Below, one piece after another: positions 13,175 to 27,115 of a stretch of DNA of 64,000 nucleotides. The position numbers and the translations under genes were made by a program. The DNA lies in assembly GCA_965153355.1 (NCBI GenBank), contig OZ231128.1, positions 11,408,001-11,472,000 of the forward strand, given 5' to 3'. This stretch comes from Flaccisagitta enflata. Lineage: Eukaryota; Chaetognatha; Sagittoidea; Aphragmophora. Each line of letters opens with the position of its first letter. Positions within the stretch are counted from its first letter, which is position 1. Under the pieces are notes generated by a model. It did not search any database. It was given only the letters and a program-made list of their open reading frames with translations, and was not told where the DNA came from.

Positions 13175-13385
13175 TGAAATAGGCTAAATATATGCTAAAT
13201 GAATTCCAATGTTTCGGAATTTTTGTAATAGGCAAAAAGACTGTAAATAATCATTTCATTAAAAATACTTCATGCGTAAAAACCAAAACAAATTTAAGAA
13301 CATTGAAAGCTTACCTAAATAATTTGTTTACTAACAAAAAGTAAAAGAACAAGTAAAAGTTGTAGAAGGAGGAGGAGAAGAAGAG
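13175..13385. other. AT-rich spacer, nothing recognised
   Basis: No repeat match, exon or element end was seen between copy A and the GAA array. Confidence 0.4.
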
Positions 13386-13950
13386 AATTGATTCTCCCAC
13401 TAAAGTGAGGGAGGAAAGAAAATTGATTCAAAAGAGGGAGAGGGGCGGATAAAGCGGAAAAAAGTGTATTGAAGATGAAAAAGAAGAAGAAGAAGAAGAA
13501 GAAGAAGATGAAGAAGAAGAAGATGAAGAAGAAGAAGAAGAAGAAGAAGAAGAAGAAGAAGAAGAAGAAGAAGAAGAAGAAGAAGAAGAAGAAGAACTAG
13601 TCGTCCACGCAAGAGAAGAAGAAGAAGAAGAAGAAGAAGAAGAAGAAGATGAAGAAGAAGAAGATGAAGAAGAAGAAGAAGAAGAAGAAGAAGAAGAAGA
13701 AGAAGAAGAAGAAGAAGAAGAAGAAGAAGAAGAAGAACTAGTCGTCCACGCAAGAGAATTGATTCTCCCACTAAAGTGAGGGAGGAAAGAAAATTGATTC
13801 AAAAGAGGGAGAGGGGCGGAAAAAGCGGAAAAAAGTGTATTGAAGATGAAAAAGAAGAAGAAGAAGAAGGAGATGAAGAAGAAGAAGATGAAGAAGAAGA
13901 AGAAGAAGAAGAAGAAGAAGAAGAAGAAGAAGAAGAACTAGTCGTCCATG
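13386..13950 (+). repeat. Tandemly duplicated ~370-bp block with (GAA)n core
   Basis: The block ATTGATTCTCCCACTAAAG ... GAGGGAGAGGGGCGG ... GTGTATTGAAGATG occurs at 13386 and again at 13757. ACTAGTCGTCCACGCA or a close variant occurs at about 13596, 13738 and 13938. The GAA/GAT tracts between are near-identical in pattern, so unequal exchange involved the flanks as well as the triplets. Confidence 0.9.
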
Positions 13951-15074
13951 CACATGGTCAGCGGTGCCCGATGCCCTGCTGGGAGTGATCCAGTGAAGAA
14001 GTGGAGTGAGAGTAGAGCAGCAGCCCCAAAAAGCCGATGTCCTGTAGAACACAGAGGGGAATTTCCAGATAACGGGTGGTCAAAAAAAAAAGTGGTTTTT
14101 TTGTTTACTTATATCTTTTATAAAAAAAGTTTATGAAAAAAATTCTTTTTTTGCTAAAAAGATATAGTGCAGGAGAATTTTTTTCATTATTGTAATTTCT
14201 GTATATCTTTTTTATATTTGAAGCTATTTACAATTGACTCAATTTAAATTTGGACCGCTTTGATTTTTTGAAAAATTTTTTCGTATAAAAACTAAAATTT
14301 TTTTATAGATTTACTATTCATAGTTAAAGATGACTCGAAACCTTGAAAAAAATCTAAGAAAAATTTTAAAAATACATGCGTACAACAAAACAAAAGATAC
14401 ATCTTAAAGTCATTCTTTTGTTTTCTATTCAAATCTCTTTAACCAAAGCTTGAAGACTTACAATTATTTGTGTTTATATCAGACATGACCTAGTTAAGGT
14501 ATGTTTTTTTTCAAATTAGCTGATATTTATGTTATTACTGATCTATGCAAACATTTTACTTTTTTATACTTATATAGTTATTTGTTTGAAAAAACAAAAA
14601 AGTTTATTTTTTTTTACACTATATTTTATTTTTAAAACATAAATTTGTAAAAAAAAATCAAAGCCTATTGGATAAAATTCTAGCTTGGTCACTTTTTTTT
14701 TGACCACCTGGTATCATGAAGGGGCATATTTCAGGCCTTAGATGACTGATTTAGGCCATTGAAGGCATATTTGAAGGCTGGAGGGCAGAATTAAGGCATA
14801 AAGTGCAGATTTAAAGGGCAAATTTGAGCCACTGAGGGCTAATTTGATGCTTGGAGGGCTAATTGAAGGTCTGGAGGTCAGATTTGAGTTCTGGAGGTCA
14901 GATATGAGGCGGGGGGTTGATCTGAAGCCTGGAAGGCTGATTTGAGGCCTGGAGTGCTAATTTGAGGGCTGGGAGGGCAAATTTGAGGCCTTGATGGCCA
15001 ACGGGGGGGGACGGAAGGACAGATGGAAGAATGGAAGGACGGAAGGACAGACGTCTGGAAATTCCCCCCAAAAA

Positions 15075-15075
<1 letters not shown>
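13947..15075 (-). mobile_element. Family E element, truncated and carrying a nested MITE
   Basis: CATGGTCAGCGGTGCCCGAT, GTGGAGTGAGAGTAGAGCAG and CCGATGTCCTGTAGAACACA are the family E tail and inverted arm in reverse. AGGGCTAATTTGA-type minisatellite units (14720-15000) are its core. The far end stops in GACGTCTGGAAATTCCCC and is lost in a GAA tract. An AT-rich 638-bp element is inserted at 14073. Confidence 0.72.
14073..14710. mobile_element. AT-rich MITE with mariner-like ends
   Basis: The left end CGGGTGGTCAAAAAAAAAA and right end TTTTTTTTGACCACCTG are inverted repeats of about 20 bp, and TA lies at or near both borders (GATAA on the left, GGTATC on the right). Very AT-rich, non-coding. 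TA duplication and the end sequence suggest a Tc1/mariner derivative. Confidence 0.72.
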
Positions 15076-16140
<1,065 letters not shown>

Positions 16141-16232
16141 AAAATTTAAGCGTTTTCCACTTTCCTCCCTACGCCCGGCCTGATGTATGAAAACGTATGT
16201 GTAAGGGCAACCAGTGTTATTTTTTTACCGTC

Positions 16233-16339
16233 CACCACTCCAGACTCGCTGCAACATCAATTAAGGCGTGTTCATAGTGTTGGTGACCAATGCCATTGTT
16301 CCCGTTGAATGTGTTTGCAGTATAAAAACTACTCCAGAC
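16233..16339 (+). repeat. Repeat F tandem unit, left part (split by a hAT-like element)
   Basis: CACTCCAGACTCGCTGCAAC, GTGTTCATAGTG and CATTGTTCCCGTTGAATG form a unit of about 100 bp that continues, after the inserted 2.6-kb element, at 18955-19215 in at least three more units. Confidence 0.8.
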
Positions 16340-16527
16340 TAAGGCCTTGCGGGTTTGGCCGTGAGAAGGCCGATTCACGGTTTTGAGGCCAAACCCGAAA
16401 TTCGGTTTTGCTTACAGACCCGACTTTGTTTTTTAACATTTTTTTTTGCTTCTATTTTTTCCTTTTATTTTTTCATTGATCACTTTTTGTGTGTTTTTTT
16501 TTTCACTCTGAATTTCACATTCATGTA

Positions 16528-16566
<39 letters not shown>

Positions 16567-16622
16567 AAATGTGTATATGTATGTATATGTGTGTGTGTGT
16601 GTCTCTCTCTCTCTGTTTTTTT

Positions 16623-17126
16623 AAAACCTGGTTTTAATTTCTAAAAAATGACAAAAAATGGTAATTCGATTCAAAAACATTCGGATTCAGCAGCCAAAAT
16701 TTTCCATTCCCTTCAAGGCCCTTATATCGGATTTCTAATGTACCAACTGAGGCGACATTCACCATAGGAAAAAAGTCATAAAAGCGTGGTTTTGAAGTTG
16801 CTCGTGATTGTGTTTTGTCTGACTATTTGTATCATTGTCTCTTCTTCTCTGGGCATCTTTTTCTCATTGTTCCTCTTTGTGCGTGAATGTTCCTCTTGTA
16901 ATTGGCAGATCTGACACAGCGGCGTTCAACTTGATTTTGATGCTCTATACAGTATCTCAAAAAGACATATCGACACAGAAATTGGATATCTTCTGGCCTG
17001 GTTTTGTAGAGTGATGTGCGCGTGCTACTCAGTTGAGGATCAAAATAAAATGCGGCTAACTCAGAGCGTGAAACACTTCTCATCTTCATGTATTTGGGGA
17101 CAGATGAGTGGATCATGCTAGTTGTA
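16623..17126 (-). repeat. Inverted duplication, copy B
   Basis: This is the reverse complement of copy A (12493-13174) without the 156-bp MITE. The minus strand has a continuous 94-codon frame (17116-16832) that is basic and Cys/Arg-rich (for example QVERRCVRSANYKRNI). In copy A it is broken by the MITE after the PQL residues. I recognise no family; it may be a remnant of a transposon gene or chance. Confidence 0.85.
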
Positions 17127-18338
17127 ACAGGGTGTCCAATAAATTTGGTAAAATCATTATTGCACAGAAACTATACTTCTAGATGACCTGATAAGCTAGA
17201 ATTTGGTATGTACCCTCCCAATTACCTGATGACATCACCAACTTGACTGATGGTGCATAGATTACATCTCTGAAAAATGAAATCTGTTTGGGGCATTTTT
17301 TAAGATATCTGTAAATAGTATATTTTACTATATTTTTTATAACTCTTTGTGATGAATTTTTTGATATTTTGACTGCAGATTTCATTTCAGATGATAGTTT
17401 CCGGTTCGTTTGATATGTCACACTATATACTTTTGCAAAAGAAATAAAAAGTTAAATTTTGCTATTTAACATTGTTTTATGTAGTAATATGACCAAAAAA
17501 TAAGCTTTTATTTCTTTTGCAAAAGTATATAGTGTGACATATCAAACGAACCGGAAACTATCATCTGAAATCAAATCTGCAGTCAAAATTATCAAAAATA
17601 TTTATCACAAAGAGTTATGGTAAAAAATGTAGTAAAATAATACTATTTCTTTAAATATCTTAAAAAGCGCCCCAAAACAGATTTCAATTTTTCTAGAAAT
17701 GTAATCTATGCACCATCAGGGTCATGAAACCACTGAAGTTGGTGACGATCATTTCAGGTCAACTGGCGTCAAGCTCTGGGCGACTGTGTAGATGACCTGA
17801 TAAGCTAGAATTTGGTATGTACCCTCCCAATTAGTTCTATTACATGTTTGAATCCACAGTTTTTCAGGAGGACTTTCCTGGATTAAACAGGAAGGAGTAA
17901 TGCTCAAGACCAATTTCCCAATTTTACAGGATTTTTACCAGTGAAAAGTGGTAAAGGAGAGCGACCATATGGTTAACTATGACATCAAATTTGATTTCTC
18001 AATAGCGTCAACAAAGAAGAGGAAATATATCATTGAAGCAGGACTGCCCTACTGACTCAAAATCGGATCAATGCATTGAAAAAAATCCACTTAAATTATA
18101 AAAAAGATACCCTCTATTTCCCTCAGTCTATCATAGCCAATTTTCTCAAGACCACTGCAGATGAACCTTTCCTGCCTTGTCACGATCCCATTTAATGGAT
18201 TCTTTCTGCCTGTGTGGTAAAGAATATTCATAAACAACCAACCCTCATGTTTAACCCTTTTTTCAACTGAAATAATCATCTAGGAATAGTTTTTAAATGT
18301 TCTTTTTTAAATTTTACCAAATTTATTGGACACCCTGT
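17127..18338. mobile_element. Tc1/mariner-like element, 1212 bp, TSD TA, with empty site
   Basis: Terminal inverted repeats of at least 28 bp begin ACAGGGTGTCCAATAAATT on both sides, flanked by TA at 17125-17126 and 18339-18340. Copy A of the surrounding duplication has the unoccupied sequence CCAAACCATACAACTAG, which confirms insertion at TA. No intact transposase frame. The interior holds a foldback flanked by a 45-bp direct repeat. Confidence 0.92.
17180..17833. repeat. Foldback flanked by 45-bp direct repeats
   Basis: A 45-bp sequence beginning TAGATGACCTGATAAGCTAG is identical at 17180-17224 and 17789-17833. Between them lies an inverted repeat with arms of about 230 bp centred near 17480 (GATGGTGCATAGATTACAT against ATGTAATCTATGCACCATC). 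The core has TTTGATATGTCACACTATA, shared with other foldbacks in the window. Confidence 0.85.
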
Positions 18339-18355
18339 TATGGTTTGGACAACAT

Positions 18356-18357
<2 letters not shown>

Positions 18358-18419
<62 letters not shown>

Positions 18420-18651
18420 TTCCGTTTTGTTTGTCTCTTAACTTAGTTCTTGTTCTTGTTCTCTGCCTCTTAACTTAGTTCTTGTTCTTCTTTTTTTTTC
18501 TCTCTTTTTTTTTTTAATCAGAAAAGATTTTTGTTTTCATTTTCTGCACATATCTTTTAAATCTTTAGCTGATTCAGTGTTTGTGTGGGTGGAAAAATTT
18601 CTCTTCATATTTTTTTTCAATTTTTTTTCCTCTCTTTCTTTCTTTTTTTTT

Positions 18652-18682
<31 letters not shown>

Positions 18683-18691
18683 CTTTTTCCT

Positions 18692-18780
<89 letters not shown>
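18358..18780. repeat. (CT)n and (CTTT)n tracts inside the hAT-like element
   Basis: CT at 18358-18422, TTTTTC/CTTT at about 18620-18695, and CT at about 18697-18780. Ser-Leu frames here are artefacts. Confidence 0.92.
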
Positions 18781-18783
<3 letters not shown>

Positions 18784-18954
18784 CCTAGGGTTAAAAAAAA
18801 AACAACATACTAACACAGAAAAAAATCAAACATTTTTTTGCTGTTATGTTTACTTAAAAACCGATGTAAGCCCGTCATAAACCCGAGCAAAGGTTTTGAG
18901 GTATTCCGAAACCGAGCCGAAACCGCGGAAAAAAAAAACATGCGCAAGGCCTTA

Positions 18955-19475
18955 CTCCAGACCCGCAGCAATGTCAATTAGTGTGTTGATAGTGATCACA
19001 ACGAGTATGATTGTTCCTGTTGAACATGTTTACAGCATTAACATCGCTCCAGACTTGCCGCAATGTCAATAAGGGTGTGTTCATAGTGATAACGACAAAC
19101 ACTGTTGTTCCCATTGAATGCGTTTACAGCATAAACTCCACTCCAGACCCGCCGCAATGTTAATTAGGGTGTGTTCATAGTGATGACGACTAAACGGAAT
19201 CTTCCTACCCGTTGATAGCAGTTAGAGCATGAACGCACATTCAAAAATTTTCTTTGACTCTGGGGAAGTGAGTGGAGTGAATGAGCAAACTGGTGAATGA
19301 TGCGAGTGAGCTAGTGAAGCAGAGTGTAGTGGAGCAAGCGAGTGAAGCTAGTGTAGTGAAGCAGAGTGCTGCGGAGCAAATGAGCAGAGTCAGAGGTGCC
19401 AGCAAATGAACGTAGCGAGCGATCGAGTGGCTCATTAAAAACGCGATTGTCTCCGACTGTAAACACGCCCTTAAA
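18955..19475 (+). repeat. Repeat F tandem array, right part
   Basis: Units marked CTCCAGACCCGC, GTGTTCATAGTGATGACGAC and TGTTCCCATTGAATGCG repeat at a spacing of about 95 bp up to 19215. A 3' section follows, with GAGTGAAGC repeats and ACGCGATTGTCTCCGACTGT, ending ACACGCCCTTA. Single copies of the full unit are at 23862 and 39180. Confidence 0.75.
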
Positions 19476-19708
19476 TGTGCTTCTCCTCCCGTTGCCGTCT
19501 TCTCCCGTTTTCTCTTTCAAGTCATGTGTGTCATGTCATCTCATATCATATCATGTCAAGTCCTATCCTGATCTGTCTTGTCCTGCATTAGAAATTTAGC
19601 GCTTCTGTCAAAGAGGGATTTTTGCATTCCATGTAAAGAGAACTCAGACATCACCGCTCGTCTCCGTCCGTAGCTTTTTCTCTCTCTCTGTCTTGTCTAT
19701 CTGTTTTA

Positions 19709-19749
19709 AGTCGCGTGCTACGCGACTCTTCACCCCCCTTTGTCGGTCG

Positions 19750-19824
<75 letters not shown>
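19709..19824 (+). mobile_element. Truncated family A element with (CT)n expansion
   Basis: AGTCGCGTGCTACGCGACTC, then CTTTGTCGGTCGGTCGG, then about 70 bp of CT dinucleotides where the CGGT tract would continue. No 3' end follows before unrelated sequence. Confidence 0.65.
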
Positions 19825-19825
<1 letters not shown>

Positions 19826-20062
19826 TCGGATATCCTACGGTGAATCGAGTCTCTGCTTTTTGCTTCCAATACGGCTTCACATATTCACCGTGGCTTATTT
19901 CCTGCTTCTGCTGCTGTCGCCGCTGCTGTTCCGCGTCTTTGCGGTGGCTGCTGCTGCATGACTGCGTTTCCATGACGTTTAGAACTGCTTTGCTGCCGCT
20001 GCCGCCAAAGTCGTTGATGTCTAGCCCCCCGGAACTGTACGGAATCCACAAGAACAATTTTT

Positions 20063-20274
20063 AGTCGCGTACCACGCGACTCTACACCCTTCCATGTCCG
20101 TCCGTCTGTCTGTTCGTCCATTTCGGTTGGTCAGTTGGTCCGTCGGTTGGTACTCTTTTTATTTTTTTTTTGCGGTCTTTGGCCTAACTGTCCCTAGTCC
20201 AAATGCTCTAGTAACCCAAATACTGCCCCTGCCCACCCATGGGCGACCGGGGTAGCCGTGTATCCGGCCTTGTT
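20063..20274 (+). mobile_element. Helentron-like element, family A
   Basis: It starts AGTCGCGTACCACGCGACTC after TTTTT and has GTCCGTCCGTCTGTC. It ends GGCGACCGGGGTAGCC, then the GCCG-TGTATC-CGGC hairpin and CTTGTT. Confidence 0.85.
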
Positions 20275-21014
20275 TTACCTTTGCTGTGGTTCCTTCTCCT
20301 TACTTTCTACTTTCTAACGCCTCAACACAAGTCAGTAGACGAATGGGGACAAAAACGTGTGCAATAAACAACCTGCACATGATTGTCCATCAAAGCACCT
20401 GGTCTTTTGATTTTCCGCCGAGTGCCGAGGAGCTTAGTCTGTCCTCTGATGGTTATCGACTTGTCGAATCTAGAATGTCTTACGTACTGGAATCAGAATG
20501 GCAAACTCTCGCATAAATATAGAAGGTCGCCTTATAATCAGCAAAGAGCTCATTTGCATATTGTAGTGGTTTTATTTCTTTCATTGTTTTATAACGACAC
20601 AGCATTGATTAACTTAATTAGTTACTTAACCTAGTTATGTAACATTTGCTAACAACTCGACAACTTTTTTAAAGATCTTTGAATTATTCTAATCTCGTAA
20701 GTTTGGGTGATCGTCAATGAAGATGCGCACTTGGTTCTCCCTCAGAGTATCTTATTGTTTCGTTTTTTTTCAATCTTATTGTTGAAATAAAAATGTCTCA
20801 CCATGCGCAACCTTCCGGATTACCTTCTGGGGGTATTTCTATATGGCGGGGGAGCCAACCCGCCTTCTGATAGCGTAGGTCCGTAAGACCACTGCTCTCT
20901 GTGGAGGTGGAAATCTCAAGCCTAACGGATGTGTGGTCCGTGCGAAGGCGCTTCCCTCAGGGTTTGGTGTAAATTGAGGTAGACATTTCTTCATGGAAAA
21001 AACTCAAAAGCCTC
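20275..21014. other. No gene or repeat recognised
   Basis: Ordinary-looking sequence with two short plus-strand frames (20286-20516, 20383-20634). They overlap in different frames and have no domain or splice support. Confidence 0.4.
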
Positions 21015-21985
21015 AAATGGTCAGTGGTACCCGATGCCCCTAAGCAGGGCCGGGCAGAAAAGGTATGGGCCCCCCAAAAATCTAAAAATCCTGGCCCCCC
21101 TCCTCTGTATTTTATACCTATTCTTTTAAGTTCAGATATAGTTCTTCAATTTACTTTTTATTGAATGAATTTTTAATCTCAAAGTAGGGAAAGTATTAGG
21201 TTAGTACTCCTATGTGCATCAAGTCAATGATCTAGGATCTTTTCTATTTTAAAGAACAATCACTTACAGAATTAGCAAAAAATCAACTGACCAAAAATTT
21301 AAGGTGTGGAGGCACATTGAATTTTAGCACCACCCCCTACAATTAATTTAGTTCAATCAATTTTCCCATGTCACTTCAATTGCTTTAATTGAGCTATTGA
21401 TTCATTTCAAATTAATTTGAGCTATAGATTCCAGATTAGTTGCGAATGAAAGACAATTTTAACATATTTGATTTGTGACTAATCTGGCATCTGTAGCTCA
21501 GATAATAATGAAAAGAGAACAATTTCAAGAAAAACAGTTGTAAAAATCCACTGAGATTTTGTACAAAAATAAGAAAAAATCTTTTCATTTCAAAATGATG
21601 TTATGGACTAACGAAGCTAAACCAATTTTGAATAAAGAATATCAAAATGAAAATTACTAAAGTGATCCCAGTTCAATATCTTGATGCTTATAAAAATGCA
21701 AGCTTAATAATTTTACCACTTTGATCACCCTGTATCTGCAAAACAAAATTGAATACAAATGTTTATTTTTTTCTCTTTTTCTTTTTACAGTAACAAGTAA
21801 GGCCCTCCGGGTCCCCCTGAGGCCCGGGTCCCCAAAATTCTGGGGGGTTGGGGTGGCCTCTAGCCAGCCCTGCCCCTAAGTCAGAGTATGTGAGGATGAG
21901 ATGGTGAGAGGGGCAGCTGCACCACAGGAACCGATGACCTATGCTTGGGCTCATGGAGAATCCTGGAGAATCTTCTGGTCTAAGG
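21015..21985 (-). mobile_element. Family E fragment split by a hAT-like MITE
   Basis: GGTCAGTGGTACCCGATGCC at 21019 and GTGAGGATGAGATGGTGAGA ... GATGACCTATGCTTGGGCTC at 21890-21950 are consecutive parts of a family E tail, separated by the 828-bp element at 21045-21872. Confidence 0.65.
21045..21872. mobile_element. hAT-like MITE, 828 bp, TSD CCCCTAAG
   Basis: The left end CAGGGCCGGGCAG and right end reverse-complement CAGGGCTGGCTAG are flanked by identical CCCCTAAG at 21037-21044 and 21873-21880. CAGGG ends plus 8-bp duplication are typical of hAT. GGGGGCCC/GGCCCGGGTCC runs lie just inside both ends. AT-rich, non-coding interior. Confidence 0.88.
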
Positions 21986-22037
21986 ACGGTTAACATAGAT
22001 GGCTGAGGTTTGGGCCCTAATCATGATCAGATGTTTT

Positions 22038-22586
22038 ATCTAGTCATCCAAGGATCGCACATGGTCAGCGGTACCCGATGCCCTGCTTGGAATGATCAGC
22101 TGAAGATGTGGAGTGAGAGCAGGGCAGCGGCCCCAAAGGGCCGATGTCCTGTAGGATACAGGGGTGAATTTTCAGACGTCCTGCGAAGGCACATTAAAGG
22201 GCTGATTTGATCGATTGAAGCAGTGAGGCATGTAGGGGCTGATTTGGGGGGTCCAAGGGCTCAAATAGGATCAGGGATGACGGTAGATTAGAGACCTGAG
22301 AGGATTATTGTGAGGACTGAATTGAGACCCAAATGGTAAGATTTCAGGCTTGAGAGCGCTGATTTTAGGCTTGAAATGGTTAATTTTAGCCTGACAAGGC
22401 TTATTTAAGTAGAGAGCTAATTTTGGACCTGAGAGGGCTGATTTTGGGCTTGAGTGGGCTTAATTTGGGCCTGGGAGGGGCCTCGAGGGGAGGGATGGAC
22501 AGACGTACGGACGAAAGTACGTACAGACGGATGTCTGGATATTCACCTGTGTCCTACAGGACATCAGCCCTTTGGGGCCGCTGCCC
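22038..22586 (-). mobile_element. Family E element, near complete
   Basis: On the minus strand it starts GGGCAGCGGCCCCAAAGG after TTTT, then GATGTCCTGTAGGACACAGG. The core has diverged GGGCTGATTTTGGGC-type units, then the inverted arm, then TCAGCTGATCATTCCAAGC and a tail with ATCCTTGGAT. The final TTGTT has changed to CTAG. Confidence 0.8.
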
Positions 22587-22806
22587 AAAAGTGGTCGCTT
22601 GTACCGGTGTGCGTAACTGCATAGATTAAGTCATTCATCTGACAGAGATTGAGAAATGTCTTCTCGTTGAAATGAAAGATTAGCCCCGGCAAATCCTTCT
22701 TAATTAAGTCATTTCGGAGGAGATCATTGTCATCTCAGAGCTCATCTGAGAGCTCCTCCTTTTCCATTTTCTCACTTCCGTTTCCTTAGCGCTTTTTCTT
22801 TCAGTA

Positions 22807-23463
<657 letters not shown>

Positions 23464-23569
23464 CCTTTAAGCTTCATCCTCCTCCTCATCATACTGTCAC
23501 CCTCCCCTTCCATTTTCTTCCAGAAGGATTTTATCGCCACTGGCGAACGATAAAGCTCAAAAGCAGCAG

Positions 23570-23700
23570 TAAAAGAAGAAGAAGAGGAAGAAAGAGAAGA
23601 GGAAGAAGAAAAAGAAAAAGAAAAAGAAGAAGAAGAAGGAGAAGAAGAAGAAGAAGATGAAGAAGAAGAAGAAGAAGAAGAAGAAGAAGAAGAAAAAGAA

Positions 23701-23747
<47 letters not shown>

Positions 23748-23795
23748 AGAAGAAGAAGAAGAAGAAGAAGAAGAAGAAGAAGAAGAAGAAGAAGG
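23570..23795. repeat. (GAA)n microsatellite
   Basis: GAA with GAG, GAT and AAA interruptions. The polylysine and polyleucine frames are artefacts. Confidence 0.95.
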
Positions 23796-23861
23796 AAGTA
23801 GTAATAGAGGAAAATAAGGCCAAGAATGGCGGGCAACTGGCGGCTGAAACCACCAGGGTCA

Positions 23862-24079
23862 GGGCGTGTATCTAGTGACGATAGCAAACGTGATTGTTCC
23901 CATTTAACGCATTTACAACATGAACACATATTTATAAATTCCAACTGCCCCATAACGGAAAGAGCAAAGTAAATGAGCGAGCTTGTGAATGGAGTAAGCT
24001 TGCTAAGTGAGCCGTACAAGCGAGAGACCGAGTGGCTTGTTAAAAGCGCGGTTGTCTGTGTCTAGAAACATGTCCTAAC
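23862..24079 (+). repeat. Repeat F, single copy
   Basis: GGGCGTGTATCTAGTGACGA, GTGATTGTTCCCATTTAACG, CATGAACACATA, GAGCGAGCTTGTGAATGGAG and GCGCGGTTGTCTGTGTCT match the array at 18955-19475 in order. Confidence 0.72.
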
Positions 24080-24421
24080 AACAACGAAGATATTCGCTAC
24101 ACCCAGTCAAGAAAGAAAGCAGGACATAACCATAGGGTTTATAGAAGATCTTAAGCTCGGGCTATAGATGCCTCTGTCCAGGAATTATTGTTATATTTTT
24201 GTATCCTTAAAAGAGAGGTAAGAAAACTTTAAGATAGATCCCGCACCGTGCGCCTGATCAAGACCTTTTGCACATGGACACACCCGACCGCACCGTGCGC
24301 CTTATGACATACCAAAGGAAGACATTCGTAATGATGGATTATTTCTATTAATTCTTATGGATAATGATTGAATAAAACAAAATCAATGATGATGTTGAAA
24401 AATGCTAGTCTGTGTGCGTCT

Positions 24422-24478
<57 letters not shown>

Positions 24479-25087
24479 TTTTTTCGCGTCATTGCTCCCT
24501 CATAAATTCCACGATTGATTTTCTCATAGTGGTCCCATCCAACCCCTCATTCGCGTTCGCGGGGCTTCTTCACCACCCGCTCAAGCTCGCGGTCCCCTCC
24601 TACCAACTGCTCGCACTCCCCCCACCATCCGGTTCTGGTCCCTTCCTACCATTCGCTCGCGCTTGCAGTGGCTTCCCACCACCCGCTAAAGCTCCTGGTC
24701 CCCTCCTACAAGCCGCTTGCATTCCCCAACCCCTCCTACCATCCGCTTGCGCTCGCGGTCCCCTCCCACCACCCGCGTTGGTTCCCGCTCATGTTTGCAG
24801 TCTAGGCATCAGCGTAACACCACATCATACGCTCTTGAATTTGTCACAAAGATTCAATGACGCCTGTTACATGGCAACAAATGATCGTAAGTCAATCCGA
24901 TTCATTTAAGGAATTGAGGGTTATGAACTGGGTAAATTTGGCTTTTGTTGTAGAAACAGACTGAAAACGAATAAAAAACGGACTGAAAACTGACCAAAAA
25001 CAAACTGAAAACAGACTAAAAACAGACCAAAAACCGCGTGGACCCGTGTCTTTTTACTTTCGTGTGTATGAGTGTGTGTGTGTGTGC
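24080..25087. other. No supported gene; (CT)n at 24424-24474
   Basis: A CGCACCGTGCGCC motif occurs twice (24243, 24290). A region of CCACCCGCT/CTCGCGGTCCCCTCC repeats at 24560-24780 gives a proline/alanine frame that looks repeat-derived. AAAAACNGACTGAAAAC repeats lie at 24960-25035. Confidence 0.45.
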
Positions 25088-25665
<578 letters not shown>

Positions 25666-25839
25666 GTGAGTGAGGGAGAGAATGAAAGAAAGAGAGAGGG
25701 CAATGATCGCATGTGAGAAGCTATTGGTACTCTGCACTCATGTGAAATTATGCGTGTGTTTTTGTGAGTGTGCTTGAGAGGAAAATTGAATTGGCATGAC
25801 CATTTTTCATGGTGAGTGTGTGTGCGTTTCAAATGTGAA

Positions 25840-27115
<1,276 letters not shown>

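Larger units (their letters stand above)
16340..18954. mobile_element. hAT-like element, 2615 bp, TSD CTCCAGAC
   Basis: Perfect 12-bp terminal inverted repeats TAAGGCCTTGCG / CGCAAGGCCTTA are bounded by identical 8-bp CTCCAGAC at 16332-16339 and 18955-18962. CCGAAA/GGTTTTGAGG motifs occur near both ends. An 8-bp duplication fits the hAT superfamily. No transposase frame is visible: the interior is taken up by the inverted-duplication copy B, a Tc1/mariner-like insertion and CT tracts. Confidence 0.9.

Noticed and set aside
20840-20960. Possible structured RNA or tRNA near GGCGGGGGAGCCAACCCGCC
   Set aside because: I could not fold a cloverleaf with conserved T-loop and anticodon positions, and no promoter boxes were convincing.
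24412-24909. 165-codon proline/alanine frame
   Set aside because: It begins in a CT tract and runs through a CCACCCGCT/CTCGCGGTCCC repeat; no domain or conserved motif.
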